A stretch of 64,000 nt of DNA, taken from assembly GCA_041621755.1 (NCBI GenBank), contig JBFKAE010000001.1, positions 11,180 through 75,179 of the forward strand. Reading direction: 5' to 3'. Made by a program: the position numbers and the translations under genes. Under the pieces are notes generated by a model. It did no database searches. It had not been told where the DNA came from and saw only the letters and a program-made list of their open reading frames with translations. Origin of the DNA: Sphingosinicella sp041621755. Its GTDB lineage: Bacteria > Pseudomonadota > Alphaproteobacteria > Sphingomonadales > Sphingomonadaceae. Shown one piece after another: positions 53,088 to 62,131 of this stretch (the first letter of the stretch is position 1; every line of letters begins with the position of its first letter).

Positions 53088-54289
53088 CGGGCGAGGACCT
53101 CGAGGCCGAACGCGCCGAAGCGGCGCCCGCCGATCCAGAGAGCGCAGTCAAGCTGCGCGGCGATCCGCCGCGCGTGATGCGCCTTTCGCGGAAAGCCATT
53201 GGCATCGCCTCAGCCTGCGGCTTTGCGCTGGTCGGCGGCGCGCTGATCTATGCGCTCCAGCCTGCGGGCCGGAAGGGGGCGGATGAGCTCTACAACACCG
53301 GTGGCATTGCGGTGGCCGACAGCCTTGCGGGGGCACCCAAGGATTACGGCCAAGTGCCCAAGCTCGGCCCACCTCTCCCCGGAGACCTTGGCAAGCCGAT
53401 CCTCGATGCCCAGCGGCGCGGTGACGTGGCTGCATTGCCACCGATGGGTGCGCCGCCTGCGTCTCCGATCAATCCCGCAGTCACGGCCGCCGATGCAGCC
53501 CGCCAGCGTGGCGAACAGGAACGCGAGGCCGCAAGGGGCAGTCGTCTGTTCTTTGGAGGTGGTTCACAGGCAAGCGGGAGTGCGGGCTTTGCCGGGCTCC
53601 CACCGTCTGCCGAGACCCCGGGGGCAACGCCTGCAGCTGCGCCGCAGTCCTATGCTGGCCGCAAGCAGGCGTTTCTGGAACGGGCCAGCGACCGGCGTAC
53701 CGTGTCGGTCGAGCGGCTGACGGGGCTGGCATCGCCCTCGATCCTGCAGGCGGGTTCGGTCATTCCGGCGGCACTGATCACCGGCATCCGTTCCGACCTA
53801 CCGGGGCTGGTGACCGCTCAGGTCACCCAGAATGTCTATGACAGCCCGACGGGGCGTATCCTGCTCATCCCGCAGGGCTCGCGGCTGATCGGCGACTATG
53901 ACGCCGATGTCGCGTTTGGACAAAGCCGAATCCTGCTCACCTGGAACCGGCTGATCCTCCCCGATGGCCGCTCGATCGTGCTCGATCGACAGCCAGCGTC
54001 CGACCCGGGCGGATTTGCCGGTCTGCAGGATGGCACCGATTACCACTGGGGTGGCGTGCTCAAGGCAGCGCTGGTCTCGACGCTGCTTGGCGCCGGTTCG
54101 GAAATGGGGGCTGGCAACGATAGCGATCTGGCCCGCGCCGTGCGGCGCGGCACGCAGGACAGCATCAACCGCGCCGGCGAACAGATTGTCAGCCGCGAAC
54201 TCAATGTGCGCCCGACCCTGACGATCCGGCCCGGTTTTCCGGTGCGGGTTCTGGTGACCCGCGACCTGGTTCTGGGAGGCGCGCAATGA
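53084..54289 (+). CDS. trbI: TrbI (VirB10-like)
   Basis: 401 residues: a cytoplasmic acidic start, one membrane helix (IGIASACGFALVGGALIYAL), a long Pro/Ala-rich periplasmic linker, and the VirB10 beta-barrel domain (IPAALITGIRSDLPGLVTAQVTQNVYDSPTG, LLIPQGSRLIGDYDADVAFGQ, DGRSIVLDRQPASDPGG). It links inner and outer membranes. It overlaps trbG and the DUF2274 gene by 4 nt each. Confidence 0.94.
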   Translation: MTGEDLEAERAEAAPADPESAVKLRGDPPRVMRLSRKAIGIASACGFALVGGALIYALQPAGRKGADELYNTGGIAVADSLAGAPKDYGQVPKLGPPLPGDLGKPILDAQRRGDVAALPPMGAPPASPINPAVTAADAARQRGEQEREAARGSRLFFGGGSQASGSAGFAGLPPSAETPGATPAAAPQSYAGRKQAFLERASDRRTVSVERLTGLASPSILQAGSVIPAALITGIRSDLPGLVTAQVTQNVYDSPTGRILLIPQGSRLIGDYDADVAFGQSRILLTWNRLILPDGRSIVLDRQPASDPGGFAGLQDGTDYHWGGVLKAALVSTLLGAGSEMGAGNDSDLARAVRRGTQDSINRAGEQIVSRELNVRPTLTIRPGFPVRVLVTRDLVLGGAQ

Positions 54290-54513
54290 CGAGGCTCAAG
54301 CTGGCCGATCTGGCCTACGAGAAGCCGGTGCGGCTGACGGTAGAGATATCGGCTCGGCTGCACCGGGAACTGCTGACCTATGCCGCCGTCCTGAACGGCG
54401 GTGATGCCAAGGGTGCGCCGCCCCCTGAGCGGTTGATCCCGCCGATGATCGAGCGGTTCATTGCAACCGACCGAAGCTTCGCGAAAACCCGCCGTTCGGC
54501 TCAGCCCGGGTAG
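54286..54513 (+). CDS. DUF2274 protein
   Basis: 75-residue protein: LKLADLAYEKPVRLTVEISARLHRELLTYAAVLNGG, then PPPERLIPPMIERFIATDR. This small family closes the trb operon in alphaproteobacterial elements; its ribbon-helix-helix-like look suggests a DNA-binding role. It converges with, and overlaps by 13 nt, the end of the LysR gene. Confidence 0.85.
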   Translation: MTRLKLADLAYEKPVRLTVEISARLHRELLTYAAVLNGGDAKGAPPPERLIPPMIERFIATDRSFAKTRRSAQPG

Positions 54514-55391
54514 CGTTCCTCGATCAGTTTGAAGAAGCGCTGGAGCGCCGGGTTATCGTTGTCTGATCGCCAGTAGAGAGCGTACTCGAGACGAGCAGGA
54601 CCAGTCGGGTCGTGGATTTCATGGAAGCGAAGGTCGGTCCAGGCGACGCCTTGCGACGCTTCGGTAGCGATCGAGATGTAGCGCTTTGCCGCGACCATGC
54701 TGAGGACGCTTTCGAGACTGGTGTCCTGCACGATGATGTTGGGACGCTTGCCTTGCTCGGTCAGCCGTGCCGCGATCAGATTGCCGAATATCGGCCCAAG
54801 ACCTCCTGCGGGAACGACAAAGACTTCGCGGCGCAGATCCTGCCAATAGAGTTGCTCCCGGTCGGCCAGCGCATGAGCGTCAGGCAAGACGGCATAAAGC
54901 CGCTCCGACCAGATGCGGCGCGAGACCACGCCATCCTCGCCAAGGCCGATCGGCGCAACAGCAACATCGACGGTGTGCGAATGCAGGCCGTGAAACAGCT
55001 TTTCCAGCCCCGCCTCGACCCCGTCAAACTGGACATCTTCGAACTTGGTCAAATAGTCCGAAATCGCCAGCCTGAGGTTGCCGGCCATGAGCGGTGAACA
55101 ATAGCCGACGGCAATCCGGCCTTGCAGGCCGTAACTGACATTGCGAGCGGTCGTTCGCAGATTATCGACATCAGTGATGATGCGGCGCGCCTGTTCGATG
55201 AATGGACGGCCGTTCTCGGTGATCTCGGCTCCGCGCGTCGAGCGCTCGAAGAGCTTGACGCCAAGACGATCCTCAAGCTGCTGGACTCTACGGCTCAACG
55301 TGATCTGTTTAACGTTGAGAGCCGCAGCCGCGCGCGAGAAGCTCTTCGCATCGGCAGTTGCGACGGCGTAACGAAGCTGGTGGATTTCTAT
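54501..55391 (-). CDS. LysR-family regulator with a lost start codon (ATG to ATA)
   Basis: LysR-type regulator that usually follows DUF2274 in this backbone. The full HTH frame begins I-E-I-H-Q-L-R-Y-A-V-A-T-A-D-A-K-S-F-S-R at 55391, where relatives start M-E-I-H-Q-L. The codon there is ATA, with AAGGAG ideally placed 8 nt upstream, so the normal start appears to have mutated. A CTG lies two codons upstream but only 2 nt from the ribosome site. A TTG at 55298 would give a product lacking half of the HTH. The effector domain is intact (GRIAVGYCSPLMAGNL, DVAVAPIGL, YISIATEASQG). It may be translated poorly or be inactive. A sequencing error would look the same. Confidence 0.75.
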   Translation of the reverse strand: MEIHQLRYAVATADAKSFSRAAAALNVKQITLSRRVQQLEDRLGVKLFERSTRGAEITENGRPFIEQARRIITDVDNLRTTARNVSYGLQGRIAVGYCSPLMAGNLRLAISDYLTKFEDVQFDGVEAGLEKLFHGLHSHTVDVAVAPIGLGEDGVVSRRIWSERLYAVLPDAHALADREQLYWQDLRREVFVVPAGGLGPIFGNLIAARLTEQGKRPNIIVQDTSLESVLSMVAAKRYISIATEASQGVAWTDLRFHEIHDPTGPARLEYALYWRSDNDNPALQRFFKLIEERYPG

Positions 55392-55419
55392 TGCCAGGAC
55401 TCCTTCCCCCGCACAGCAG

Positions 55420-56058
55420 CTAACCCCAGACTATGTCCGCGGACGTTTGCCTTTCGACTTCCGCCCTGGTTACGCCCTGAGCCAACTCAACAACCCTGAA
55501 CGGCGACCGGTGATCAATCCGCTGAAATACGCCGAGATCGGTAATCACCATGTCAACCACGTTCTTGCCGGTCAGAGGCAAGGTGCAGGCTGGAATGAAC
55601 TTGGGGCTTCCGTCCTTGGCGCAGTGCTCCATGACGACGATGATCTTCTTGACGCCTGCGACCAGATCCATCGCGCCGCCCATGCCCTTGATCATCTTGC
55701 CTGGGATCATCCAGTTGGCGATGTCGCCGTTCTCGGCCACTTCCATTGCGCCGAGAACGGTGAGGTCGATATGCCCGCCGCGGATCATGGCAAACGATTG
55801 GGCGCTGTCGAAGTAGGCCGAATGCGGCAGCTCGCTGATAGTCTGCTTGCCGGCGTTGATCAGGTCAGCATCGACCTCGTCCTCATAGGGGAACGGTCCG
55901 ATGCCTAGCATGCCGTTTTCCGACTGGAGCGTCACCGTCATACCCGCAGGCACATGGTTGGCCACTAGCGTCGGGATGCCGATGCCGAGGTTGACATAGA
56001 ACCCGTCCTGCAGTTCCTGCGCGGCGCGGGCGGCCATCTGGTTGCGGTCCCAGGGCAT
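55420..56058 (-). CDS. 3-oxoacid CoA-transferase subunit B
   Basis: 212 residues with the subunit-B signature NLGIGIPTLVANHVP and the catalytic Glu in LQSENGMLGIGPFPYE. The GxGGAMDL region and ACTLPLTGKNVVDMVITDLGVF follow. Sequence around the catalytic Glu is of the SCOT (acetoacetate) type rather than the PcaJ type, by eye. With subunit A it transfers CoA between succinate (or acetate) and a 3-oxo acid. It overlaps the subunit A stop codon. In this cluster acetoacetate released by BKACE is the likely substrate; 3-oxoadipate is the alternative. Confidence 0.88.
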   Translation of the reverse strand: MPWDRNQMAARAAQELQDGFYVNLGIGIPTLVANHVPAGMTVTLQSENGMLGIGPFPYEDEVDADLINAGKQTISELPHSAYFDSAQSFAMIRGGHIDLTVLGAMEVAENGDIANWMIPGKMIKGMGGAMDLVAGVKKIIVVMEHCAKDGSPKFIPACTLPLTGKNVVDMVITDLGVFQRIDHRSPFRVVELAQGVTRAEVERQTSADIVWG

Positions 56059-56765
56059 CAGACGGCCTCCCTTTCGCGGACAGTGCGGAATTCGATTTTC
56101 TTGTCGTAGGGGCTGCCAACGATTACCCGCTGGACATAGACGCCGGGCAAGTGGATCGCATCGGGGTCCAGGCTGCCTGCCTCGACGATTTCCTCCACCT
56201 CGACGACACAGACCTGGCCGCAGGTGGCGGCAGGCACGTTGAAGTTGCGCGAGGTTTTCCGGAACACGACGTTACCGGTGGTGTCAGACTTCCATGCCTT
56301 GACGATGGCAAGGTCGGCGAAGATGCCGCGCTCCAGAATGTATTCCTGTCCGTCGAATACCTTCGATTCCTTGCCTTCGGCGACCAGAGTGCCGACGCCC
56401 GTTTTCGTGTAGAAGCCAGGAATGCCCGCGCCGCCTGCGCGCATGCGCTCGGCCAGCGTGCCCTGCGGGCAAAATTCCACCTCCAGTTCGCCAGCGAGAT
56501 ACTGGCGCTCGAACTCCTTGTTCTCGCCAACGTAGGATGAGATCATCTTGCGAATCTGGCGGGTGCGCAGCAGCTTCCCGAGTCCTTCGTTGTCGATACC
56601 GGCATTGTTGCTGGCAACCGCAAGGCCGGTAACGCCACTCTCGACGATGGCATCGATCAGCCGCTCTGGGATACCGCAGAGGCCAAAGCCGCCACTGGCG
56701 ATCAACATGCCATCCTTCAGAAGGCCATCCAGTGCGGCAATCGCATTGGGATAAAGTTTCTGCAC
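56058..56765 (-). CDS. 3-oxoacid CoA-transferase subunit A
   Basis: 235 residues. Start MQKLYPNAIAALDGLLKDGMLIASGGFGLCGIPERLIDAI with the glycine-rich GGFGLCG motif, then ASNNAGIDNEGLG, the LAERMRAGGAGIPGFYTKTGVGT box and the C-terminal AKAWKSDTTGNVVFRKTSRNFN-type region. It pairs with subunit B, with which it overlaps. A 6-bp inverted repeat (56791-56808) lies just upstream and may be an operator. Confidence 0.88.
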   Translation of the reverse strand: MQKLYPNAIAALDGLLKDGMLIASGGFGLCGIPERLIDAIVESGVTGLAVASNNAGIDNEGLGKLLRTRQIRKMISSYVGENKEFERQYLAGELEVEFCPQGTLAERMRAGGAGIPGFYTKTGVGTLVAEGKESKVFDGQEYILERGIFADLAIVKAWKSDTTGNVVFRKTSRNFNVPAATCGQVCVVEVEEIVEAGSLDPDAIHLPGVYVQRVIVGSPYDKKIEFRTVREREAV

Positions 56766-56790
56766 TCTCAGTTCCTATTTATCGCAAAGC

Positions 56791-56808
56791 TGTCTCGTTC
56801 CAGAGACA
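56791..56808. promoter_or_regulatory. Inverted repeat upstream of CoA-transferase genes
   Basis: TGTCTC (56791-56796) and GAGACA (56803-56808) around a 6-nt spacer, 26 nt before the start codon at 56765. Size and place fit a regulator half-site pair; no partner regulator can be named. Confidence 0.3.
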
Positions 56809-56892
56809 CGGAAGGTTCAGTCCGCCGATCCTGAAAAAGTCGAACGCCGACTGAGCTCCGAAGCTGTCCTTCGCTTTGGAGATTTCCAATCA

Positions 56893-58062
56893 TCAGACGG
56901 GCAGACCGACATAGTTTTCGGCGATCGAGGTTTGCGCAGCTGTGCTGCTGGCAATGTAATCAAGTTCCGCCACCTGCATGGCGCGTTCGAATGCGCCGTC
57001 TTCGGGGAAACGGTGCATCAATTTGGTCAGCGACCAGCTGAAGCGCTCCGATTTCCATACCCGGGCCAACGCTTTGGCCGAATAGTCAGCGACCCCGTCA
57101 TTGTCCGACCGCTTGAAGTATGCGGTCAATGCTTCCGTGGCGTAGTACACGTCGCTCGCGGCCAAGTTTAGACCCTTGGCCCCGGTAGGCGGCACGATGT
57201 GCGCCGCATCGCCGGCAAGGAAAAGGCTGCCGTGGCGCATCGGCTCGAAAACAAAGCTACGCAGCGGTGCGATGCTCTTTTCGATAGCAGGGCCGCGTAC
57301 GATGCTCGCGGCTGCTTCGGGGCCAAGGCGGATCGCCAATTCATCCCATATGCGCTCATCGGGCCAGTCCTCGATCTTCTCGGTCAACGGAACATCGACA
57401 TAGTAGCGGCTGCGCGTCGCGGATCGCATCGAAGCGAGCGCGAATCCGCGCTCGTGATTTGCGTAGATCAGTTCATGGTTGCACGGCGGAACATCGGCGA
57501 GAATTCCGAGCCATCCAAAGGGATAGACGCGCTCATAGTCACGCCCAACGCCTGCGGGTATCGCTTTGCGTGAAGCGCCATGGAAGCCATCGCAACCGCA
57601 GATGAACCGGGCATCGATCCGATGCTCTGTGCCGCCCTTGCTGAATGTGACAAAGGGAGCATCTGTCTCGACAGCGTGGAGCGCCACATTGTCTGCTTCG
57701 TAAATCACCTCAAGTCCGCGGGCCGGTGCGGCGTCCATCAGATCCTTGGTAATCTCGGTCTGGCCATAGACCATCACCTGCTTTCCAGTGAGGCCTGCGA
57801 TATCGATCCGGATAAGTCGCTCGCCGTCGGCCAGGTTGAAGCCATCGTGCGGCAGCCCTTCAGCATTCATGCGCTCTGCGAGGCCCAGCCTTTCCATGAT
57901 ATCGGTCGTCACGCGTTCGAGCACACCTGCCCGAATGCGACCGAGAACATAGTCGCCGGAGACGCGTTCGATCACCACGCAGTCGATTCCTTCCGACCGC
58001 AGCAAATGCCCCAGCATCAATCCAGCCGGACCGGCCCCAATAATCGCAACCTGTGTCCTCAT
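56893..58062 (-). CDS. pobA: 4-hydroxybenzoate 3-monooxygenase
   Basis: 389 residues, the usual PobA length. FAD-binding GAGPAGLMLGHLL at the N-terminus, CGCDGFHGASRKAIP, and the second FAD motif FLAGDAAHIVPPTGAKGLNLAASDV. It hydroxylates 4-hydroxybenzoate to protocatechuate using NADPH and oxygen. It lies between the CoA-transferase genes and bioB with about 100-130 nt on each side, so it may have its own promoter. It fits the proposed route as the step after the thioesterase. Confidence 0.92.
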   Translation of the reverse strand: MRTQVAIIGAGPAGLMLGHLLRSEGIDCVVIERVSGDYVLGRIRAGVLERVTTDIMERLGLAERMNAEGLPHDGFNLADGERLIRIDIAGLTGKQVMVYGQTEITKDLMDAAPARGLEVIYEADNVALHAVETDAPFVTFSKGGTEHRIDARFICGCDGFHGASRKAIPAGVGRDYERVYPFGWLGILADVPPCNHELIYANHERGFALASMRSATRSRYYVDVPLTEKIEDWPDERIWDELAIRLGPEAAASIVRGPAIEKSIAPLRSFVFEPMRHGSLFLAGDAAHIVPPTGAKGLNLAASDVYYATEALTAYFKRSDNDGVADYSAKALARVWKSERFSWSLTKLMHRFPEDGAFERAMQVAELDYIASSTAAQTSIAENYVGLPV

Positions 58063-58161
58063 TTAGACGTCCACTCCAATAACCTCACGCGACCAGAAAC
58101 CGGGGTGCGGCGAGACCGGTCGAAACTTGTCGCAACCTCGTATCCCGCCACTTCAGCCTGC

Positions 58162-59169
58162 CTACGCCACCGCCCGTGCAGGCTCTTGGCCAATCATCGG
58201 TCGCAGCCCCAGCTTGGCAAACAGCGCATTGTCCGCCCCGCCACCGGCATTGCCCGTGGTTAGCAACTTGTCGCCGGTGAAAATTGAATTGGCGCCAGCC
58301 ATGAATGCCAGCGCCTGCGTCGCCTCGGACATGCTCTCGCGTCCGGCCGAAAGCCGCACCATGCTCAGTGGCATCGTGATCCGCGCGACCGCGATCGTCC
58401 GGACGAATTCGATATCGTCGATTTTCGCCATCGGCGTATCCAGGAGCATATCGCCAAGCACCGTACCCTTGACCGGCACCAGCGCGTTGACCGGAACGCT
58501 TTCGGGATGCTGGGGCAAAGTCGCAAGCGAGTGGATGAAGCCTACCCGGTCGGCGCGGGTCTCGCCCATACCGACGATGCCACCGCAGCACACCGCGATC
58601 CCCGCGTCACGAACTTCGCTCAGCGTGTCCAGTCGTTCCTGAAAGGTCCGCGTCGTGATGATGTCGCCGTATTTCTCGGGACTCGTATCGATATTGTGGT
58701 TGTAATAATCGAGCCCGGCGTCGGCGAGTCTTCGCGCCTGTCCACCAGTAAGCATCCCCAATGTCATGCACGTTTCGAGACCCAAAGCACGAACACCCGA
58801 TACCATGGCTACGATGGCATCCATGTCCCGGTCTTTGGGCTCGCGCCACGCCGCTCCCATGCAGAAGCGTTGCGACCCGGCCGCTTTGGCTTCGGCGGCA
58901 CTCGCGAGGACAGCATCAACGTCTAGCAGCTTTTCGGCCTTCAGGCCTGAATTGGCCGAGGCGCTTTGCGAACAATAACCGCAATCCTCGGGACAGCCGC
59001 CGGTCTTGATCGAGAGGAGCGTGCACAATTGCACCTCCCCAGCTGCATGATGCGCACGGTGGACGGACTGGGCATGGAACATGAGTTCGTCAAAGGGAAG
59101 ATCGAACAGCGCCGCGATTTCGCTACGGGTCCAATTGATGCGTAGGGTCACTGTTTCAGGGTTCCTCAT
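58162..59169 (-). CDS. bioB: Biotin synthase
   Basis: 335 residues. Radical SAM cluster CPEDCGYCSQS, then FCMGAAWREPKDRDM, the YNHNIDTSPEKYGDI stretch and NALVPVKGT; all match BioB, which inserts sulfur into dethiobiotin. Its start overlaps the SDR stop (TAAATG). No bioA, bioD or bioF is present, so this is a lone copy in a cluster that also encodes a biotin-dependent carboxylase. Extra BioB capacity for that enzyme is the simplest explanation. Confidence 0.93.
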   Translation of the reverse strand: MRNPETVTLRINWTRSEIAALFDLPFDELMFHAQSVHRAHHAAGEVQLCTLLSIKTGGCPEDCGYCSQSASANSGLKAEKLLDVDAVLASAAEAKAAGSQRFCMGAAWREPKDRDMDAIVAMVSGVRALGLETCMTLGMLTGGQARRLADAGLDYYNHNIDTSPEKYGDIITTRTFQERLDTLSEVRDAGIAVCCGGIVGMGETRADRVGFIHSLATLPQHPESVPVNALVPVKGTVLGDMLLDTPMAKIDDIEFVRTIAVARITMPLSMVRLSAGRESMSEATQALAFMAGANSIFTGDKLLTTGNAGGGADNALFAKLGLRPMIGQEPARAVA

Positions 59170-59942
59170 TTAGCCAAGCAGCCGCCATCCGTGACCAGCA
59201 TCAAGCCCGTAACGAAGTCCGAAGCCGCCGATGCGAGATATATTGCCGTGCCCTTGATCTCGTGAGGCTCTGCGATACGGCCCATTGGCGTGAAGTCGGT
59301 TACGGCCTTTACGAAGTCGGGATCGTCAAACGGCCCTAGTTTCGTGCGGTAAAATCCTGGGCAAATCGCATTGACCGTGATTCCAAGCGGCGCATATTGT
59401 AAGGCCATCTCTCGCGTCAGATTAACGATCGCGCCCTTTGTGGCGGCATAAGCTGGCAATGGAAAAACACTGGATGGACCAGCAAGGCCCCACATTGATG
59501 CGATATTGATGATTTTTCCGCGTTTTGCCGTCACCATATGCTTCAGGACGGCCCTGGCACAAAAGAACTGCCCGTTGAGATTGATTGAAACCACCTTGTT
59601 CCATTGATCGGTCGGATATTGGTGAATCTGAAGCGGTTCCGGATCACCGATGCCGGCATTATTGACCATTATCTCGATGCTGCCAAAGGTGGCTATGGCC
59701 CGGGCGACCATTGTATCAACGGCAGATTCGTCAGCGATATCGCACTCTATTGGCAGAGCCCGCCGCCCCAGCGCCTCGATTGCCACAGCAGTTGTCCCAA
59801 GACCCACGGGATCGATGTCGACCAGCACGACATCCGCTCCTGCTTCGGCCATGGCTTCAGCACAGGCCGATCCAAGGCCGCCGCCAGCGCCTGTTACGAT
59901 GGCAGTACGTCCCGAGAGATCGAAGATTGCAGGATATTTCAA
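59166..59942 (-). CDS. Short-chain dehydrogenase/reductase
   Basis: 258 residues. Classical SDR: TGAGGGLGSACAEAMAEAG cofactor motif, VDIDPVG after the second strand (Asp, suggests NAD), NNAG, and the catalytic YAATKGA with a Ser about 13 residues earlier. Oxidises or reduces an alcohol/ketone. In context it could turn a 1-aryl-ethanol into the aryl methyl ketone fed to the carboxylase; this is inferred. Co-transcribed with bioB and the BKACE gene. Confidence 0.85.
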   Translation of the reverse strand: MKYPAIFDLSGRTAIVTGAGGGLGSACAEAMAEAGADVVLVDIDPVGLGTTAVAIEALGRRALPIECDIADESAVDTMVARAIATFGSIEIMVNNAGIGDPEPLQIHQYPTDQWNKVVSINLNGQFFCARAVLKHMVTAKRGKIINIASMWGLAGPSSVFPLPAYAATKGAIVNLTREMALQYAPLGITVNAICPGFYRTKLGPFDDPDFVKAVTDFTPMGRIAEPHEIKGTAIYLASAASDFVTGLMLVTDGGCLAK

Positions 59943-59953
59943 CGCGATGTGCC

Positions 59954-60853
59954 TTAACGCTGAGGCAGGCCAAGGATATCGCGAGCTTCGCGTGGGGAAG
60001 CGACTTCCAAGCCCAACTCGCTCGCGATACGCACAGTGCGGGCGACGAGTTGCTCGTTAGTCGCAAGCTGACCCTTTGAATAATAATTGTTATCCTCCAG
60101 TCCGACCCGGACATGGTCGCCGAGCAGCATTGCCTGGGTCGTGGCGGGAAGCTGTGCGGGTCCAATGGCGGAAACACAGAAAATCGACTGGGGCGGAAGC
60201 GCCGCGATCATCGCGTTCAACACGTCATGGCTATAGGGCATTGCACCCTGAAAGCCCTTGTCGGCACCCAGCACCATGTTGATGTAGTAGGGAGGCTTGT
60301 CGTAGCCCTTCTGGATGAGCCGCGTGACGTCCTGAAGTATATGGTTTGGCGCGAAAACCTCCCATTCGGGTTTGATCCCGCGATCAATCATCCGCTTGAC
60401 CAGCGTCTCGCAGCGACTGGGCGGCGTAATGACCAGAATTTCCTTTCCGCCGTGCACATCGACGAAGGTCATGCCATCGAAAGTGGCCATCTCCGCGCCG
60501 GCCTCGCATCCTTTGAGCCGCTCGTCGAAGCTGGACTCGAACAGACCGTCCGGCCGTTCGATAAGCATGTCTCCGCTCGAGCCGCCACCCGTCGAGTTGT
60601 TGATAACGATGTCGCATTTTTCGCGAATTCGCGTGTTGATGTCGCGATAAATGTCGGCGTTGCAGGTGGCCTGATCATCCGGTCGGCGCGCGTGCAACGC
60701 GGCTACCGACGCACCTTCCTTAAAGGAACGAAACACCGATTCCGCAATCTCGCCGGGTTGGGTCGGCAGGTTGTGGTTCTGGTCCTTGGAGGCCATGCCA
60801 CCCGTTGGCGCGACAGTGACGATCAGTTTTGACGTGCGCATAATTGTCCTCAA
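59954..60853 (-). CDS. Beta-keto acid cleavage enzyme (BKACE, DUF849)
   Basis: 299 residues of the 3-keto-5-aminohexanoate cleavage family: KLIVTVAPTGGMASKDQNHNLPTQPGEIAESV, ALHARRPDD, VINNSTGGG, and the C-terminal VRVGLEDNNYYSKGQLATNEQLV with the conserved Glu. The family cleaves a beta-keto acid with acetyl-CoA into an acyl-CoA plus acetoacetate. The first His of the usual metal-binding HxH is replaced by Ala (AALHAR). It overlaps the thioesterase gene by 4 nt. The role proposed here matches VceA of the acetovanillone route. Confidence 0.88.
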   Translation of the reverse strand: MRTIMRTSKLIVTVAPTGGMASKDQNHNLPTQPGEIAESVFRSFKEGASVAALHARRPDDQATCNADIYRDINTRIREKCDIVINNSTGGGSSGDMLIERPDGLFESSFDERLKGCEAGAEMATFDGMTFVDVHGGKEILVITPPSRCETLVKRMIDRGIKPEWEVFAPNHILQDVTRLIQKGYDKPPYYINMVLGADKGFQGAMPYSHDVLNAMIAALPPQSIFCVSAIGPAQLPATTQAMLLGDHVRVGLEDNNYYSKGQLATNEQLVARTVRIASELGLEVASPREARDILGLPQR

Positions 60854-61275
60854 TTGCTAGCGGAGAGCGCTTCGATTACCTCTGTCGGGATCGGAACGCC
60901 TTTGATGTGTTCGGGATTCTCTGGGTCGCGGGCGGCCCAGACGCGCTTCTCGCGCGCTTCAATGGCGAGGCCATCCTCGCGCATCAGCTTGTGACCAATC
61001 TCGAAACTGCTTCGCCCAAAATTGGTGACGGTCGTCTCGATCGTCACGACGTCACCGAATTTGCTGGGCTTGAGAAAGCGAGCGCTGGTGTCGACCATCG
61101 GAAAGCCGATGGCATCAAATCGCTTCAGCATCACGTTCTTGTTGTACCCCAAGGCGGCAGCAAAAAGCGCAGCCGTACTGGCGTCGAACATGGCGAAATA
61201 TCTTGGATAAAAGACAATCCCAGCCGGGTCGCAATCACCCCATTCGATCGTCACGGTGCGGGTATGAACGAACAT
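60850..61275 (-). CDS. Acyl-CoA thioesterase, 4-hydroxybenzoyl-CoA type
   Basis: 141-residue hotdog-fold protein: VTIEWGDCDPAGIVFYPRYFAMFD with the catalytic Asp of the 4-hydroxybenzoyl-CoA thioesterase family, then FPMVDTSARFLKPSKFGDVVTIETTV and LAIEAREKRVWAA. It should hydrolyse an aroyl-CoA to the free acid and CoA. Coupled to the BKACE gene, it matches VceB-type thioesterases; with PobA nearby, 4-hydroxybenzoyl-CoA is a good substrate guess. Confidence 0.88.
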   Translation of the reverse strand: MFVHTRTVTIEWGDCDPAGIVFYPRYFAMFDASTAALFAAALGYNKNVMLKRFDAIGFPMVDTSARFLKPSKFGDVVTIETTVTNFGRSSFEIGHKLMREDGLAIEAREKRVWAARDPENPEHIKGVPIPTEVIEALSASN

Positions 61276-61276
61276 A

Positions 61277-62131
61277 TCAGGAAAGTGCCTCTATCAGTGG
61301 GTGAAGGCTCGAAAGCACCGCGCTCGGGCGTTCTTCCGCTTCGCCGCTCGCGAATGATTCAGCTGTCGCAAGGCCGGTCGTCAGCCCTATGCTCAATGCG
61401 CCGGCGCTGTTGGCAAGTCGCATTTCTAGCGCAGGGTCATCTCCCACAACCATCGCCTGTTCCGCATCATTTTCGGCAATGCCCATCAGGCGGAGGGCGC
61501 AGTCGAGCGAAGCCCTGGCCGGCTTGCCCAACACGAGCGCCTGCTGATCGGTCAGCGACTTGATCATGGCATTGATCGCGAAGCTTACGCCAATGGCCCG
61601 TCCGCCGAGCGCAGCAAAAAAAGGAACGTTCGATGCTGTCGTCACTCGCGCACCATTCCAAATATCCCGGCAAGCGGCTTCAAGATCGGGAAAGGTAAAT
61701 TCGCGAAACCAACCGGTGAAGACGGCCTCAACATCCTTGGCCTGCTCCGATGGGCCGATCACGTCGAGACCGGCTTCGCGCAAGGGGACTTGCACTCCAT
61801 CGAGACCCAGCACGCGGACCCGGCGGATCCCGTTGCGAACGAACCAGTCCGCCGCCGAGGTGGACGGTGTCATCATTTCCGAATCTCCGACATCGAGACC
61901 CGCATGACGTAGGCTGGCGGCATAGGTTGCAGGAGCCTTGGCAGTCCCGTTCGTGAAAACGCGAAACGGGATTGCCTTCCGTCTCAAGAGACTGAGTAAT
62001 TCCGCAGCCCCTGGCAGGGCGCGGTGGCCGCCGCTTGCGGCATCGCCGAGCACCAGCGTGCCGTCCATGTCGAATACGACCGCACGGGTCGCCTTTACCC
62101 GAGCAATGATGTCGTGTGGCAGGGCGTTCAT
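61277..62131 (-). CDS. HAD-family phosphatase (NagD-like)
   Basis: 284 residues: FDMDGTLVLGD (nucleophile Asp), FRVFTNGTAKAP with the motif II residue, and VVGDDPALEMRLANSAGA (motif IV). NagD-like cap arrangement. In the SYK-6 acetovanillone pathway a HAD phosphatase (AcvF, as I recall) removes a phosphate from the carboxylated intermediate. Its tight coupling to the carboxyltransferase (4-nt overlap) supports an analogous job here. A kinase partner is not in the window. Confidence 0.82.
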   Translation of the reverse strand: MNALPHDIIARVKATRAVVFDMDGTLVLGDAASGGHRALPGAAELLSLLRRKAIPFRVFTNGTAKAPATYAASLRHAGLDVGDSEMMTPSTSAADWFVRNGIRRVRVLGLDGVQVPLREAGLDVIGPSEQAKDVEAVFTGWFREFTFPDLEAACRDIWNGARVTTASNVPFFAALGGRAIGVSFAINAMIKSLTDQQALVLGKPARASLDCALRLMGIAENDAEQAMVVGDDPALEMRLANSAGALSIGLTTGLATAESFASGEAEERPSAVLSSLHPLIEALS

